Source: Armillaria gallica
Taxonomy: Eukaryota > Basidiomycota > Agaricomycetes > Agaricales > Physalacriaceae
DNA length: 64,000 nt
Assembly (NCBI GenBank): GCA_037576215.1
Contig: JBANDB010000006.1
Span: 3,720,001-3,784,000, forward strand
Direction of reading: 5' to 3'
Made by a program: the position numbers and the translations under genes. Of this stretch, positions 23,654 through 36,617 are shown piece by piece (position 1 is the stretch's first letter; every line of letters starts with the position of its first letter). The notes beneath the pieces are model-generated. The model saw nothing but the letters and a program-made list of their open reading frames with translations. It was not told where the DNA came from and made no database searches.

Positions 23654-25482
23654 AAAATTTGTTTGCTACACATCCATACATCTGTGAAACGAGTTGCTAA
23701 TACTGTCTACATAAAGAAATTCCATCTCAAAAGCCTTCTTTGGTGACTATGAAGACTTGCGAACAGCGACAGTAAGTAGCACTTCTCACCAAGACGCATA
23801 TACAAAAAAGCCAACGATTATGACCTCGACCGCTCATGAACGGAATGCTGTCTAGCTCTAAATCTGGTGTCTATACTTGTCTTAGGAGGGATCGCAACAG
23901 AATGTAACGGAAGGCTGCCACTTTGTGATAGTTGGAAGGTACTGTGCTCTTTGAATGGGTATCGGTCCTTGCCAGAGTATGGCGGATATTCGCTCTCAGC
24001 CTATACGTCAGGCTACCCACTTGGCACTTAATTGGCGTGCCGGGAAAACCCTAATTAGGTCCCTCTGTGCCCATGCAGACACCTCTATGATGCGCTGTTG
24101 ATCCTAATTCCTATCATTATCGTCGGTGATCATGTCATTTTTACTAACGAGACTTGGCAAAATTCTCCACTTACAATAGCAAAGCGAACCAGGCTGTAAA
24201 AGACTACAAAAGCATTACTACCCGAGTTCTGCATTACACCATTGTTGCGACAGCAAGGACATTGGGAAACTAGTGGCCAACGACCTGGTTTCTTCTCTCC
24301 CTTTCAAAACCTCCTCAATTTATTGGATGACCTGCACCTAACTATCAAAGGGATTGTAACTGAATGCACATCTGCAAGTACACACACCTTGAAAAAAGTT
24401 GACACTCAATGGCAATGGCATGCATGACATGTATTTCTGATTACTTGTGTATTGATCTGTAGTCTGTAAGATATTTCCCTTTGATAATACTGCGTCTGTG
24501 AAATCCGTCAATAAAAGCGCATGAAATATACCTTGAGGTTGGACAGGTGCGAGCCCCCGATATTGTTTGGTGTGTTAAAATCATGGGTGGCCCAACTCTG
24601 ATTCAGGTAATCTGCTATAGTAATAGGATTGTCTCTTCGGCTAGTGGTGGCTCGGTAGAGCATGATCTATAGCAGGGAGTGATTAACATAGAATTTGAAT
24701 TGGACGCCTAGGTCTTGAAACCGGCGCGAGGTTGCGACGTGAGAAGGAAAGAGTTTTCGACGCATAATTTTGCATTTATACGCGATAAACATAGGATAAT
24801 TATTGTATGACGTGACATTTTCCTTTTACCGCCTGTGTGAACACGAAATGGTGCGGGGAAGTCATCAACGTCTGTCGTATGAGTCTAACTTCCAACTCAC
24901 TTTGCTTGACAGGCTTACAATATGTTGAGAGGCGGGTGATACATAGAAGACCGTACAGCGACTTACCTCAATTTAAAGGGGCGACCCAGTCCAGGAAAGG
25001 CTCCCTGAATTCTCTGAGAATTCTGAGTCAATTGGTCCGAGAATTGAAGTGACACGGACTGACTTGGGACTGACGCAACTAGGCCCACGCGACAATCACG
25101 CAGTCACGTGATTGACTGTCGAGCGTGACACCTGCAAGTTACTTTCAACTTCCTTTTATTCCAATATCGTGTTCCGACCACCACCGTCCGCAGAGTCGCA
25201 CGAAATAAACCGTCTTACTACTCTGGTGACTTTGACAGCAACACTGAGGTTGTCGGGCAGCAAGAGTTTGAGTCGAGGACCGCTGCCTAGGGTCTTTCAC
25301 ACTGATGTGCGCCGTTTCTCGTTGATTTTGGCGCTCAAATAGCAAACGGATAGCTTTAGACTCTTTCAAGATAACCAGTCCCTTTTTTGCGTTAAAATCG
25401 CGCAACGTCGTGCGTCATTTACGTATGTGTTCCCTATTCTGAAATGACGATTATTTAGTAACTGGTGTCCAGAATCTCTTTC
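23654..25482. other. Long intergenic stretch, no gene seen
   Basis: 1.8 kb of moderately AT-rich DNA without a supported gene. Open frames are all under 80 codons and lack any domain. It must contain the 3' end of the DJ-1/PfpI transcript and the F-box promoter. Confidence 0.4.
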
Positions 25483-27119
25483 ATGGCGCCATGTCCGCCC
25501 CCTCCGATATCCTCAGCCTGCTCTTTGTCTTCGTGTCCTGATATTCCAAAGTCAATTTCAGATGATGCACGAATCCAAGTGTTACTAAAATGCAATCGTC
25601 CCCCGCTGGAAACAGAGCGCGTATCCTTACTTGCGACTGCATCCGAATCTTCGAATCTACTTTCGGTTTTGAAGGAGAAGATTGATCATGTCCAACAAAC
25701 GCTAAACGTGCTGCTGGACGGTCAAGCAAAGGTCACGGAAAATTTGCGGGCCGCTGAAACAGTGCTGCACCCCATTCGCTATATTCCTGATGACGTACTC
25801 AGGCATATCTTTTCATTTTGCGTGCACGAGATCTACGACATCCTCACGGAGCGGTACGCATCTAACTCCCTTGACTCGCGCAACCCACCATGGACGCTGT
25901 CTCAAGTCTGTCGTTCTTGGCGGAGAGTGACTTTGTCTACTGCAACATTGTGGAGGTGCCTCTCCATAGATTTTGAACAGTACCGCGAACCTAAAGATGG
26001 GCGTCTGCACCAGTTCATGCTTGGATTACACCTTCAAAGAGCGCGTCACTGCCAGCTGTCGATCAGGCTGTCGAGCATGAAGGATGTATCCTCTCACGCC
26101 TCCATACCCATCCTCCTAACATCCATTCCTTTTTGGAGGCACTTGCGTGCATGTGTTCCTGCCAAGTCTCTTGCGGTGTTCTCGCACTATGGACCATATC
26201 TCGAGTCGCTTCACCATCTCCAGATAGGACTGCCAATTGACCATGATGATCCTGTCTCAACCATCCACGCCTTCGAGATGGCTCAGAGCCTTCGCATCCT
26301 GGACATCGATTCAATATTATGCTGTTACTTCCATCCCCCTGACAGCGGAAACAGGCTGACAGAGCTAGTAATCCAAGGACCATTTTATGAACACATATTC
26401 TCCTTTTTGTCCAAGACACCCAACCTTGAATCATTAAAGATATACTTTGAAGAGTCGAAGCCTTTCGAACGCCTCAGTTCCCCAATCATGATGCCCAAGC
26501 TGACCACTCTGGAGATTGCCGAATGGAACGATGCAGCGCCCTCCTCCATTGCTCGTTTTTTCGAATCTTTAGAGCTCCCCACGCTGTCTCTGTTACAAAT
26601 TGGTCTGGACAATGAGGCCGATGGCGGCACTGTTCTCGTATTTCCAGAGATTCTGCCTCATCATCACTGTCATGAAATAATAAAATTGACAGTGAGCGCA
26701 CCCGGGAGCGAGATTGGAAAAAACGGTCTGATCAAAGTGTTGACCGACATCACAAACATGCAACACCTCTCTGTTTTAGCCAAGATTGTCGACGAAGAAC
26801 TGCTTTCTGCACTTACCGTTCGGGGAATAATGATGACATGCTTCCCCAGCTCCGTACTTTCGATTTACGAGGGTCAGAAACGATCCCCGACCGCAAGATA
26901 CTATTGGAGATGGTGGAATCACGTATGAAAGGCCAAACAGGGCATGGAAAACAGGAGGAAGGTGTGATTCAGTCAGAGATACTAGAAGAGGTTTTCCTAG
27001 ATGAAATTTTGACATTTGATGATCCTTCACTGACTTCGCGTTGGCAAGCACTACAAAGTAATGGGCTAATTGTACATAGTGGAGGCGAGTCAAACATGTT
27101 GCGTTGTACACAAATCTAA
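25483..27119 (+). CDS. Agaricomycete F-box protein with coiled coil
   Basis: An F-box protein of the large family in mushroom genomes. ATG 25483 is chosen as the first ATG of the open frame. A heptad-like coiled coil around residues 60-95 (VLKEKIDHVQQTLNVLL) precedes the F-box: HPIRYIPDDVLRHIFSFC, then PWTLSQVCRSWRRVTLST and ATLWRCLSI. The remaining ~350 residues are leucine-rich-repeat-like, as in substrate-recognition regions. Known role of the F-box: binding Skp1 in SCF ubiquitin ligases; the target is unknown. The frame breaks near 26825-26829. One more A in GGGGAATAATG would join LTVRG to NDDMLPQLRTFDLRG and run to TAA 27119. Most of the gene has no introns. Confidence 0.8.
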
Positions 27120-27886
27120 TGAGAATCATGTTGTTGACCAGCCTAGTTACCAGCAGTTCAAGTTATCTGAATCGACCCACATCCCTGGGTTCCATCCCCT
27201 TCTCCTGATACTTCTTTTATTTTATTAATGACCGGCATCCCTTCAACCATTAGCTAAGATGCCGGTTTTGAAGCTATATAGTTCGCAAAGGACTGTCCGC
27301 AGAAAACACCAAGTCACTGACGCAACCGTCTTGTCATCATCGGCATCGCCGTCGAAGGATCACATAAGGGATGTCGCGGACATCTTATCTAGCCACTTCT
27401 TCGAGGAATAAGGATAGATTCCCTGTATAATTCCACCCGAAATACTGCAGATTGACGAATCCTGAAGACACATGGCATACAATCTCTGCACATCGACTGG
27501 TTGCCTTCACTTTCACGGCGGCAAGAGTTTCTATCGATCGAGACGTGCACGTAGGAGGGTATTTCGCTGTAACTGCATCAGCAGATATTTAAAAAAAGAA
27601 AACAAGACGCACATGCAGAACCTTTCCAGTTTCCTTGCTACGCATGTAGAAGTAATATCGGCACTGGGCTTTGTGAAGAAGGTAGTCAACAGACGTTATA
27701 TGGTCCCAGTGGAACGCCATCCGCAGACAACTGATTTCCGATACATTGCCCGCATCCAAAAGTAACAAGTCAGGTCATATTCGATATGCAAGCTGCTGGT
27801 ACAATAAGTGTACGATGAATGGACTTTATAAAATAATTACTATACTACTTATTTCTATTAGACCACCTAATAAATAACCAATACCT
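27120..27886. other. Intergenic, no gene seen
   Basis: The F-box 3' region and the 3' flank of the convergent CorA gene. A 97-codon open frame at 27472-27765 (+) is Cys- and Arg-rich and has no recognisable domain, so I do not call it. Confidence 0.4.
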
Positions 27887-30134
27887 TCAGTATTTCGCGT
27901 GCCGCCTCTTCGCCTGCAACCACCACCTCCGAACCATTGCCAAGTAAGTAAATGTAATCATGACTGACAGAGCAATCACGATCCCAAATGTATTATATGG
28001 ATAGTCTGGAGTAAGGCCGTTTCCTGGGATGGTGACATTCACCGACAATAGACCTATGGGGAGACTGAATTAGTTTTTTTTTCCCTAGAAAAATCGATGG
28101 TACAGCGGAAAGACACATACCGATCAATGGTTGGATGCACAGGACCCCGATACTGACAACCGTCAGGACGATGATAGCTTTGTCCGTGCCCGACTTGGTG
28201 AGAGCAAATGATGTGCGCAACTGGGAGAGGTAGATGGGATGGGACTGGCTAAGCATGCGCTCATAATGCGCTAGCGAATGCTGCAATGTGAGAATGTGAT
28301 CTGTATGGAAAGTCAATTGGGGGGTGACATCAATGCTCGACAAACGCACCTTGGATATCTCCCATGTAAATAGCGATTTCTACATCCTCAGCCTTCTTGT
28401 CATTCCCCGACAACAGTCGCTTCCGTATCTGCAACACGACGTCGGCCTTGGATGCCAACAAGCGTGTCAGGGAGGTGACAAGACGTCGAGCTTTAGCCAT
28501 GCGACGCAAGGTCGAAGTTGTAGGACTCGTAGAATTTGAGATTTCTGGCGGGGAAGTCTGCTTTCGATGTCGCCTGAACAGACGCTTTATCCTTCTAAAC
28601 ACGATGGGAAGCGGAGGCCGAGGAAGGGAAAATCTGGTTTGGAGGCTCTGCTGGTGTGGTTTTTCGGAGAATTGCTCCTTTTCCTCATCGACTCCACGTA
28701 CTGTGACGGAAGACGGCGGTGATGGAATGTCGACTTGCTCTGTTAGCGATTGATGGAACTCGTGGCGAGCTCCCGGGTGTAAAGAGAAAACGAGTTCTTC
28801 AATTGCGACTACTTCCTTCTCAATCTCTTCCAGGAAGGGAAAGAAGGAATCGACGAATGAATCCAGCAGACCATGAGCAATCCAAGCTGCGTACAGTGCC
28901 TTCAGTAGATGTCATCTTGTTATGACGGCTGATGCTCACCCGAAGACAGACTGCGGACTTGTTCTAACATTAAAAGGCGGGTTCTAACTCGATCGGTGTG
29001 CTCCGATATGTCTGTGAAATGGAACTGTGGTGCATGAGCCCCCTGCATATATGCGCGAGAAATTGTACCTACTGTACAGACACCTTCGTTGAACACAACA
29101 ATGTAAACATTCGCCTCGCCTAGCACTCCTTCGTCGGATTGGCTATCTCCGATTTCTGTGCTTTGATGAAGTCGTTTGTGGAGGCCGCCTTCCCGGATAA
29201 CCATGCTTTCGATAGCTCTGAAGGAAATGAAGTAATAACCGAGTTTGGGGAAAAGTTCAAGCTTTTTCTCTGGGGTCCTGCTGCAAAATGTCTTCCAGAG
29301 TCAGCGGATGAAGATGAAGCAGCTTGCCGATGGCGTGCATGTCAGCAGAAGTCGGAGAGGCCACGTCGAGGAACCAGGTTTTGGGAGATGGGTCGTTGAC
29401 AATGCTTGTCGATGTCATCAACGGCTCTCGCTGCTTTCCCTTTCTCGGTTTTCGGATCTCAGTTAGGTCATTGAAGGAGGCCGAACGAGTGGGAATGGCG
29501 CTCTCGGGAAGCATAAAGTCCTGATGAGAAGGTATATCGGCTGTCCTGGTAAGGCGGGCTTTTCTTGGTATCGTCGAGCCTTTGAAGCCTTCTTCAAGGC
29601 CGTATCGAGTTGACTGAGAACAGATGCTAACGAGGAAGTGAGGGTAAATTTCTGCGTTTGTTGAAAGTCGTCTTGCACAAAGATGCGATACGCGGGAGAT
29701 AGGTATAGGGCAAATTGACGTGGAACGAGCCTCGACTCCTCCCGAGCCTTGATCAAGCTTATTCGTGCTGCAATGTCCCGCTCGGACTGGTCGCTGTGGA
29801 GGTTCCCCATGCTCTGACGACGACGACGCCGCCTCTCCATCTGCGATCGTGTAAGCGTGACTATGGAAGACTGGGACGAGGAAGAGGACGAAGAGGTTGT
29901 CGAGGAGGACGAGCTGGCGACTCCGCGCCGGGCCCAGCGAGAAATTGCGTGTTCTACGACGGTTGCGATTGCGCCCAGCCGAGCGACACCGAAACCTGAG
30001 CCTGAGGATGAGGACGACGAGGACAGGATGGATTCTGGCCGTGGTGATGGAGGGGGCAAGGAGCCTCTGTAAATGTCGTCTTCATCGTCGTTGTCGCGAG
30101 GGAAGACGGTGGTGGGCACCAGCAATGGAGACAT
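27887..30134 (-). CDS. CorA-type Mg2+ transporter (ALR/MNR2-like)
   Basis: A divalent-cation channel of the CorA superfamily. The N-terminus is long, Ser/Asp-rich and disordered. The conserved soluble domain starts at WFLDVASP and contains ADMHAIGKLLHLHPLTLEDILQQ, then KLGYYFISFRAIES, FHFTDISEHTDRVRTRLLMLEQ and WIAHGLLDSFVDSFFPFLEEIE. A stalk (SLAHYERMLSQSHPIYLSQL) leads to two C-terminal helices: AIIVLTVVSIGVLCIQPLIG and FGIVIALSVMITFTYLAMV. Between them, where CorA proteins have GMN, the sequence is SVNVTIPGN. Introns of 48, 54, 49 and 67 nt fit. Frame breaks near 29520 (one G short) and 29263-29267 (one extra A/T) look like homopolymer errors. Plasma or vacuolar membrane location is inferred. 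RRP36 follows upstream on the same strand. Confidence 0.85.
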
Positions 30135-30295
30135 TGTCAATCAGCTTTCCTGCAGTCGCGGCGACGCCGAAGACTACAGTGAGCGTTGACTATGCCGTCG
30201 AGGGTCGGCGTCGCATGTGGTACCGAACTGAGCAGCAAAAAACAATAATATCATGGAATAAATTCAAAAGTTTAGACATTCCCACGCTACATACT

Positions 30296-31705
30296 CTATC
30301 CAATTCTTGGCCGTTTATTCGGCCGTCCTGCACCTTCGCTTGGCGCGATACGTTTACCGAATGGCCTAGATTTCTTTCTTTTTGGCCAATCTTTTTCTGT
30401 TTCTTTTCAATCGCCTTTTTTACTGCACGCTCCCCACCGCTTTGGGCCAGTGCATCATATCTAGCACGCGTCAGTAGTTTCTTCTTGTCGGCTAGTAAGA
30501 ATTTTTTAGAGAGATGAGCACGTTGGAAGCGGGATATGCGATGTACCTTCTTTCATCCACCAGGATCCTTTACCCTGCCCTTGCTTCTCCTTCTCCTCCT
30601 TTTTCAGCTTATCGAGGGCCCCTCGCTCCACTTCTTCTCGCCTGTCTTTATTAACGGTACTTTCGGCTCTCTTGACCGCTAATTCCAGCTTTTCTACCTC
30701 ATTTTCCCTCTCGGAGCGAAGATGTTTAGGGACGACACCAAGAGCTTCCTAGCGCGCTTCAGGTTTTCTCGTAGAATCTGCAATTCAGTTTTGTGTGCCT
30801 GTGTGAGGAATGCATAATTGTGACGGTATTTTTCCTCTGAGAGTTCGCCAGATAGAGGTATAAACCTTGGATCTCGTGGTTGCTAACGAGTGGGGGCATC
30901 GGTTTTCAAGTACCTCTACAAAGTGAAAACTACGAACAACTGTTTTCACTTCAACGACAGTCCGTCTTCGAGTTACTGGTCTCTTAGAGGTCATTTCCAT
31001 GGGCCTATTTGGCGGTTCAGCATGATAAAATAGACCTTATGAGCGTCACGTACGCGTGCTTATTTGGTCGTGGGGCGGCTTTAGGCTTCTCGTGGTCGGA
31101 CCGCTCCTTGCTTGCCACAGTCTTGGATGTTGATTCAACTTGCCCATCATCGCTATCGTCTTCAGAATCAGAAATTGTTTCTGCCTGTACTAGAGCACGT
31201 TGCGCAGTTCGGAGGGAGCCCATGGAGAGGGAAGAAATGTCTATAGCAAGTTATATATTCAGAACGAAACACCGATAGAGCGTGTACTTGCCATCTTGAA
31301 TTTCTTTCCTCTGGTTTTACATTAGACGTCGAAAAAGAGTCAAAATAGAAAAAAACATACCGGTTTCGAAGGTCCGGGCGCATCCTCCCACTCATCGTCA
31401 ACCCATTGCACTGCTCTTGGTGCATCAGCGTCTTCTATATCGTGCTCGGCTTCATCCTCGGAACCACTGCTTTGCGATTCTCCCTCTAAATCTTCATCTT
31501 GCTCCTCCGAGTCATCCTCGGACGATAGATCCGGAGAATTCTGTATGACCTCGTTTGCCTTGCGTGTTGTCTCTGGTGGTTTTTGTGCCTTCTCAATTGT
31601 TACCTTCTTGGACAATGACTTGGCGTTTAGCTGCGGTGACGGAGCGGTAGAAGGACGGGTTCGACGAGGCGGAGGTCGAGAAGCTGGCCGTGTGCGACGA
31701 GGCAT
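30296..31705 (-). CDS. RRP36: rRNA biogenesis protein RRP36
   Basis: Nucleolar protein needed for early cleavages of pre-rRNA (small-subunit processome). The N-terminus is basic (MPRRTRPASRPPPRRTRP), followed by acidic serine stretches (SSEDDSEEQDEDLEGES). The conserved core reads EMTSKRPVTRRRTVVEVK, then DPRFIPLSGELSEEKYRHNY, FLTQAHKTELQILRENLKRA and the C-terminal SWWMKE-ADKKKLLTRARYDAL with a lysine-rich end. Several short introns, including one that separates MKE from ADKKK. Two frame breaks, near 30728-30731 (CCC for CCCC) and 30369-30379 (one A lost in an A/G-rich run), need 1-nt corrections to continue to TAG 30296. This is an essential gene in yeast, so real disruption is unlikely. 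It is divergent from the large membrane-protein gene. Confidence 0.87.
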
Positions 31706-32054
31706 TTAGGAAACAGATATAAATATTTTTTCACAATTTCACAAATTCCCCCCAATGACGTCACGTGCACTGTTAGCAGGTATCTTTAAACTTGTTGTAC
31801 GACGTGAACCGGGGATCCAACTTATGATAGGCGCTTGACCGCATGTAATTTTTCATTTTATTCGAGTTGTATGGGATTCTTTTGAAGGATCTTTCCGTTC
31901 ATGATCAAAGTCGGAATTGCGCACGTTTCGCTGAATTTGGAATTAGGTTGATCATGCAAAGTGCCTGTCAATTGTTCGCCGGCACCACCACTCGTCGATG
32001 CTCCAGGTGGATACTCCGGAAATCTTCAGGGTCTCTCCGGCAAGCTGAAGGTCC
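31706..32054. promoter_or_regulatory. Divergent promoter region, RRP36 / membrane protein
   Basis: 349 bp between divergent starts. It contains a gacgtcacgtg-like stretch near 31757. I see no other clear motif. Confidence 0.4.
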
Positions 32055-35000
32055 ATGACTGTCAAGGATCTAGTCGACCGCTTCGAGTCTTCACTCTCAG
32101 CATCCAGTCCAGCTCCTGGCCCCAGCAGATCCCAGTCGACCCCACAACCTTCGAGTCGCATCAAAGTGGAGAAAGATGACGGTACAGCTAGTATGTTTTG
32201 AACTACGCGTCACCTCAACATTTTCACCTTCGTATGCAGAGAACCCACCACCACCACATCCCTTGATGATGAAGACTATGACGACCCCTCGCGACGACGA
32301 TTCACGACAGCTCACGGTTGACATTGCTGACTTGGGCAGACGCAACACGGACAGCAAGGACAGCAACACACATGCTCATCAAAGCAGAAATACACTCTCT
32401 AGTGCTCCCAAGCATAAATCGGACCAATACCCACCTATGGACTCCGACTCAGACACCCTTGTATTCGCACCTTCATCTGAAGAGAAATACTCGCTCATTC
32501 AGAAGCATAACGCGAAACAAGTTACAGCACCTCACACGCCTGTCGCCGTTACGGATTTGTTCGCTCGAAAGGCTGCCCCACTGCACCTTCCAAGGCTCGA
32601 CAAACGTCTCTCTTCACTCCAACCGCCAGATTTCCTCCAGGATGATTCCAAGTGGAACAAGAACTCCATGTTTCCCCCATGGATCGTCTAGCGCTTACTG
32701 GGAGTTCCCTGGACGACCTGGAGACTAACTCCAAGGTTCCCGCTTCTTGGCGAGACAGAAAGACGATATTGGGATCAGCAGTAGGGATAGTATTGGGTGT
32801 CACGGTGCGTCTATATCTCTATTGGTGAATGCGCCATTTAATAGGACCAGGGTTCGAGTGCACTTGCTACGTACTACAGTCTCCAGGGCCTGACGAATAC
32901 CGTACAAATATTCGCCCTGATCTTGAATACCATCGGTCTGCTACAACTTGTTTTCACATTTTTCTCTGATCTAAACGCTCGTTTACAGTGCCAGTGAAAG
33001 GGAGCGGGGTTTTGAGCGAATGGAGACGACTGTTTCTTGGCACCATGTTAGTCCTGTATCTTCTCCTTGTACCACAGTTGACCGAGGTCTAGTCCAAATA
33101 TCATTGCCCTCAACTTCGCATCCACTCTTATTCAATCATTGGTGTACCTCATCATTTTCTTCGCCATCTCCTCGGGGCTCCTCTACTATTTCTTTCGTTC
33201 TGCCCTCGGCTGTGATCGTTACACGTGTATCGAAGGTTTACAGCAGACGGTACAGGAAGGGAAACGATGGGCACTACTCATCGTGACCTTTATTCTCACT
33301 GTGGTTTATCTTCCTCTCAGCACAATGGCAGTTCACGTCCTCGTTTGGTCGGAGGATCTTTGGGCCGTGCCCAATCCATACACAAACGCAACCTCTTTCC
33401 CGCCTATTGTCACTTCTTTAGGGCCAGCAGAGGAATATCGCGATCCCTTGGATTTCTGTTGGACAACAACGATGAAGAAGAATGAAATTAACTTTGCACC
33501 TGTAGTTGTCGTCCTTGCGGCGATAGTGGTACTTTCAGTAAGCATTACGATGCGCCCATTCGTATGACACTCACGCAGTTTCCTAGCTAACGATCTGGTT
33601 TCCAATCGCACTCTGTAGGGTCATCAAGCATTCCGTCCCCAAAGTCGATCGATATACCAGCTTGGGAAGGCTGAGAAACAGTGTAGACCTTGATGGGGAG
33701 TACCATCGACTATTATCTCGGGATCAAAACCCGTTTGCATTTCTTTATAGTGGTAAGCACGCCAAATATTGGTCTTTGATACTGTCCTGACCTTAAGGGT
33801 GCCAGGTTATCGTCGCGGTTGGGGAACTTACCAGTCCACTTACCTCTTTGCCAAATTTAGCACCCTGGTTATTATCGCGGTCATTAATCCTGACAATTGT
33901 CTATTTCGATCCTTTTCTCGTTCTACCATCTCCATCGTTCGACAAGTTTTGCTCCTAATTTCCACCATTGGCTTTTTCTTGGCTCAATGTATCGTTGCGC
34001 CATTTCTTGATCCGGTCAATAATGCCAGCGAATGGACATCCAGGCTGAATTATGTGGCCACGGCTATTATTGCTTTATTAGTCGCTCTCGACATTCCTGG
34101 ACAGACTATCTACAATGTTTATTTGCTGTATATGTACGTGTCAAACCCTCATCTAGAAGACATCACTCAACGGGGTTCATAGAATTTATATCTTCACTTA
34201 TGGATTGAGCATTTGTGAGTCTACTTTCGCTATGGGAACGACACCGTAAATCGTTTTCTAGATTTTACAATTATCAATCTGGGTCCTGTACGCCGGATGG
34301 TCAAGAGTAAATTTTTTTTGCATGAGTGTTGCATCTGGAACTAACTCGTCCTAGGGCTCGCGCGCAGGATAGATTTCAGTAAGTCACTTGGTTGCCAGGT
34401 ATTTGCGTACTGAAGCAAGTCTACAGGCATTGATATATTTTCTCCCCGGTGAGGAGAATCAATAGCTCTTTAGTTCAATTTAACTAAGCATGCGGTCTGG
34501 CAGGCTGGATCTTTCACCTCTCTCTCCCCACACCAAGCGGCGCATTTGGCAAGAATCAATCACAGCTCTATTATTAACAAGTCCCGAGTGTAGGATCCCG
34601 GCGAAGCAGCGTATGGTGTATGCGCAAGCTCGAGACTCTGAATTCCCGCCATATCTTTTGAATTTCTGCGGAACGCCCGCCGAAAGACACGCAGAGAATC
34701 TTAAGGTAACATCAAATTCACAGTAAGATGGATGTAATTGATGATCTCTGGACTAGATTTTACGCGAAATCGGTTCGCTCAAGTATAATAAAGCATCCGC
34801 ACTGTTATCTGGTCCAGATTACGAGTGGTTTAGGAAGCTGGAGTCCCAGATTCAGAAACACTTTATCGGCCCCGACTGCTATTGGAAAAGCCCATCTGAA
34901 ACCAAGCCAGAGATAGTGGGATGCGCCAACTTCTTTGGCAACGCTTGGTGGATACCCTTTCCTCCTACGCTGGTTCGTTTTACATATGTTCATAGTCTAC

Positions 35001-36494
35001 TGACTCACCCACCACCCAGGTACTTCGCTACGACAGTGGATCATACGCTGTTTTACAAGAAGTAGCCGATCTTGAAGCGTATATATCACAGAATTCTTCC
35101 CACAGTATTCGCAGACGGCGCCATATACGATTGTCACTCAGAGCGCTTGATGGGCAGGTGGTCAAGTGGCCGTACGAGCATATAACCGTGAGAACGTTGC
35201 CTTCATCAGCCACCAGCTAGTTGGTCTGACATCTAGATAGCCCATCGGATCGCAATCCCCTTATCCTGGGGTCGGAGAAAATACGCCACCCAGTCTTCAG
35301 TCCATTACGATCATTGTGTTCTGCGAGTTAAGCACCGTGGTCATCTATCCTGGCAGGGTCTCCAGTTAGGGAGTGGTTTTGATATACGACTCACTTATTC
35401 AAAGAAGGTGGATCTTGATGGCAGCGTCATTGGATTAAACGATGATTTCGACCTCACATCGCCGCTGGCCCGCTTTTTCATGTTGAACAGCCAGCTCGTT
35501 TCTTCAAGACTCGCATACATTGAAAGCACATTAGCGAGTTACAGACGGCACCACAGAAAGAGTGTCATCGGAAATCGGAGGCTCTGACGTATCGCTTTTT
35601 GTCTCATGTCTACGACCATCCGCGTGAGCCTTCTGGCCTCACGGCTAGTTCTATAGAGCTGGAGAAGGACGCACGAGTGCGGGTGTTGATGTCCGGAAGC
35701 GAGGAGGTGTTCTCAGCAGCTTACACCCGGTTTTCGGCCGTGTCTATCGATGAGACGCGTACTTGGTGGTATATATTCTGGGTATGTCTTTGAAACGATG
35801 CTGTGTTCATGGGATTTACGTTCTCGCAGGACGATCTCTGGCGAAGGAATCACGACACAATATCAGGATTAGAGCTCCACGCAGCTAGACTTCAACCCAT
35901 ATTACCCAACATCTATTGCCTACACTCCTCTTCCTCGAGCAGCGTTGGAGGCATTTCTCACTCAGCGAGGTCTTTTATCAAAGTCGCCGCGCTGGGGCGA
36001 TTTCTTCCACCCTGGTTTCTTGAACAAACTATATTTGCGTCTGAATGAAACAGTGTTTCGTGGGTCCAGTAGAGTGTGTTTCGTTCTCGACCTGTTGTAT
36101 AATTTCTCATGTTCCTTCAGGCCATCTTGTTCCACATTGGGCAAGACCACTCAGAGTTGGATATGGAAGATGTAGATCTTGATACTTTGGTTCAACCTTC
36201 AACGTTAGGCACTGGAGGTGGGACAGATCACGACAATTCCTCTATTCGGGCCAGGCCTGCATATAGGTGGGAAGGCTTACTTAGCGATCCTGTGCTCAGG
36301 GGTCCAGACGAAGGAGGAATTTCCTTGCGAAGCTTGGTGCGTGGATGGGCGTCACTCCACTTTGGAGATCCGGGGTAGCATCGCCGGGCCTTTCGCTCGA
36401 CGTTCGGATGGAAAATGGACGATACGTGCTGCTCGATGATGGTTCTAGCTTTGGAGGAAGCCACGTCGATGGTGTGAAGCTTGATAGCTTATGA
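32055..36494 (+). CDS. Large multi-pass membrane protein of unknown function
   Basis: Not recognised by name, though it looks like a conserved agaricomycete protein of about 1,200-1,300 residues. The start at 32055 (MTVKDLVDRFESS) is the best fit to a short intron after GTA. A disordered Ser/Asp-rich N-terminus leads to about eight membrane helices between 32740 and 34290, such as LVYLIIFFAISSGLLYYFF, LLIVTFILTVVYLPL and VVVVLAAIVVLS. Then comes WGTYQSTYLFAKF, RQVLLLISTIGFFLAQC and YVATAIIALLVALDI. A long soluble C-terminal part follows (IWQESITALLLTSPECRIPAKQ, FFGNAWWIPFPPTLV, RRWGDFFHPGF-like segments). Roughly ten short introns. Frame breaks near 32674-32678 (C-run), 32990 and 36333 (G-run) look like 1-nt errors. 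The function cannot be inferred. Confidence 0.72.
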
Positions 36495-36617
36495 TAATGA
36501 CTGAACGATGTATATAATGAGGATTGTATCATAGCGGTTTGATATCAATTAAAATATTGTGAAACCGTCAACAAATTAGCACTAGGGTAAGTGGAGCAGG
36601 TTCAGAACGTGAAGAAG

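Noticed and set aside
29857..30517. Acidic or Arg-rich plus-strand ORFs over the CorA N-terminus
   Set aside because: They are reverse-frame shadows of the Ser/Asp-rich low-complexity coding region of the CorA gene.
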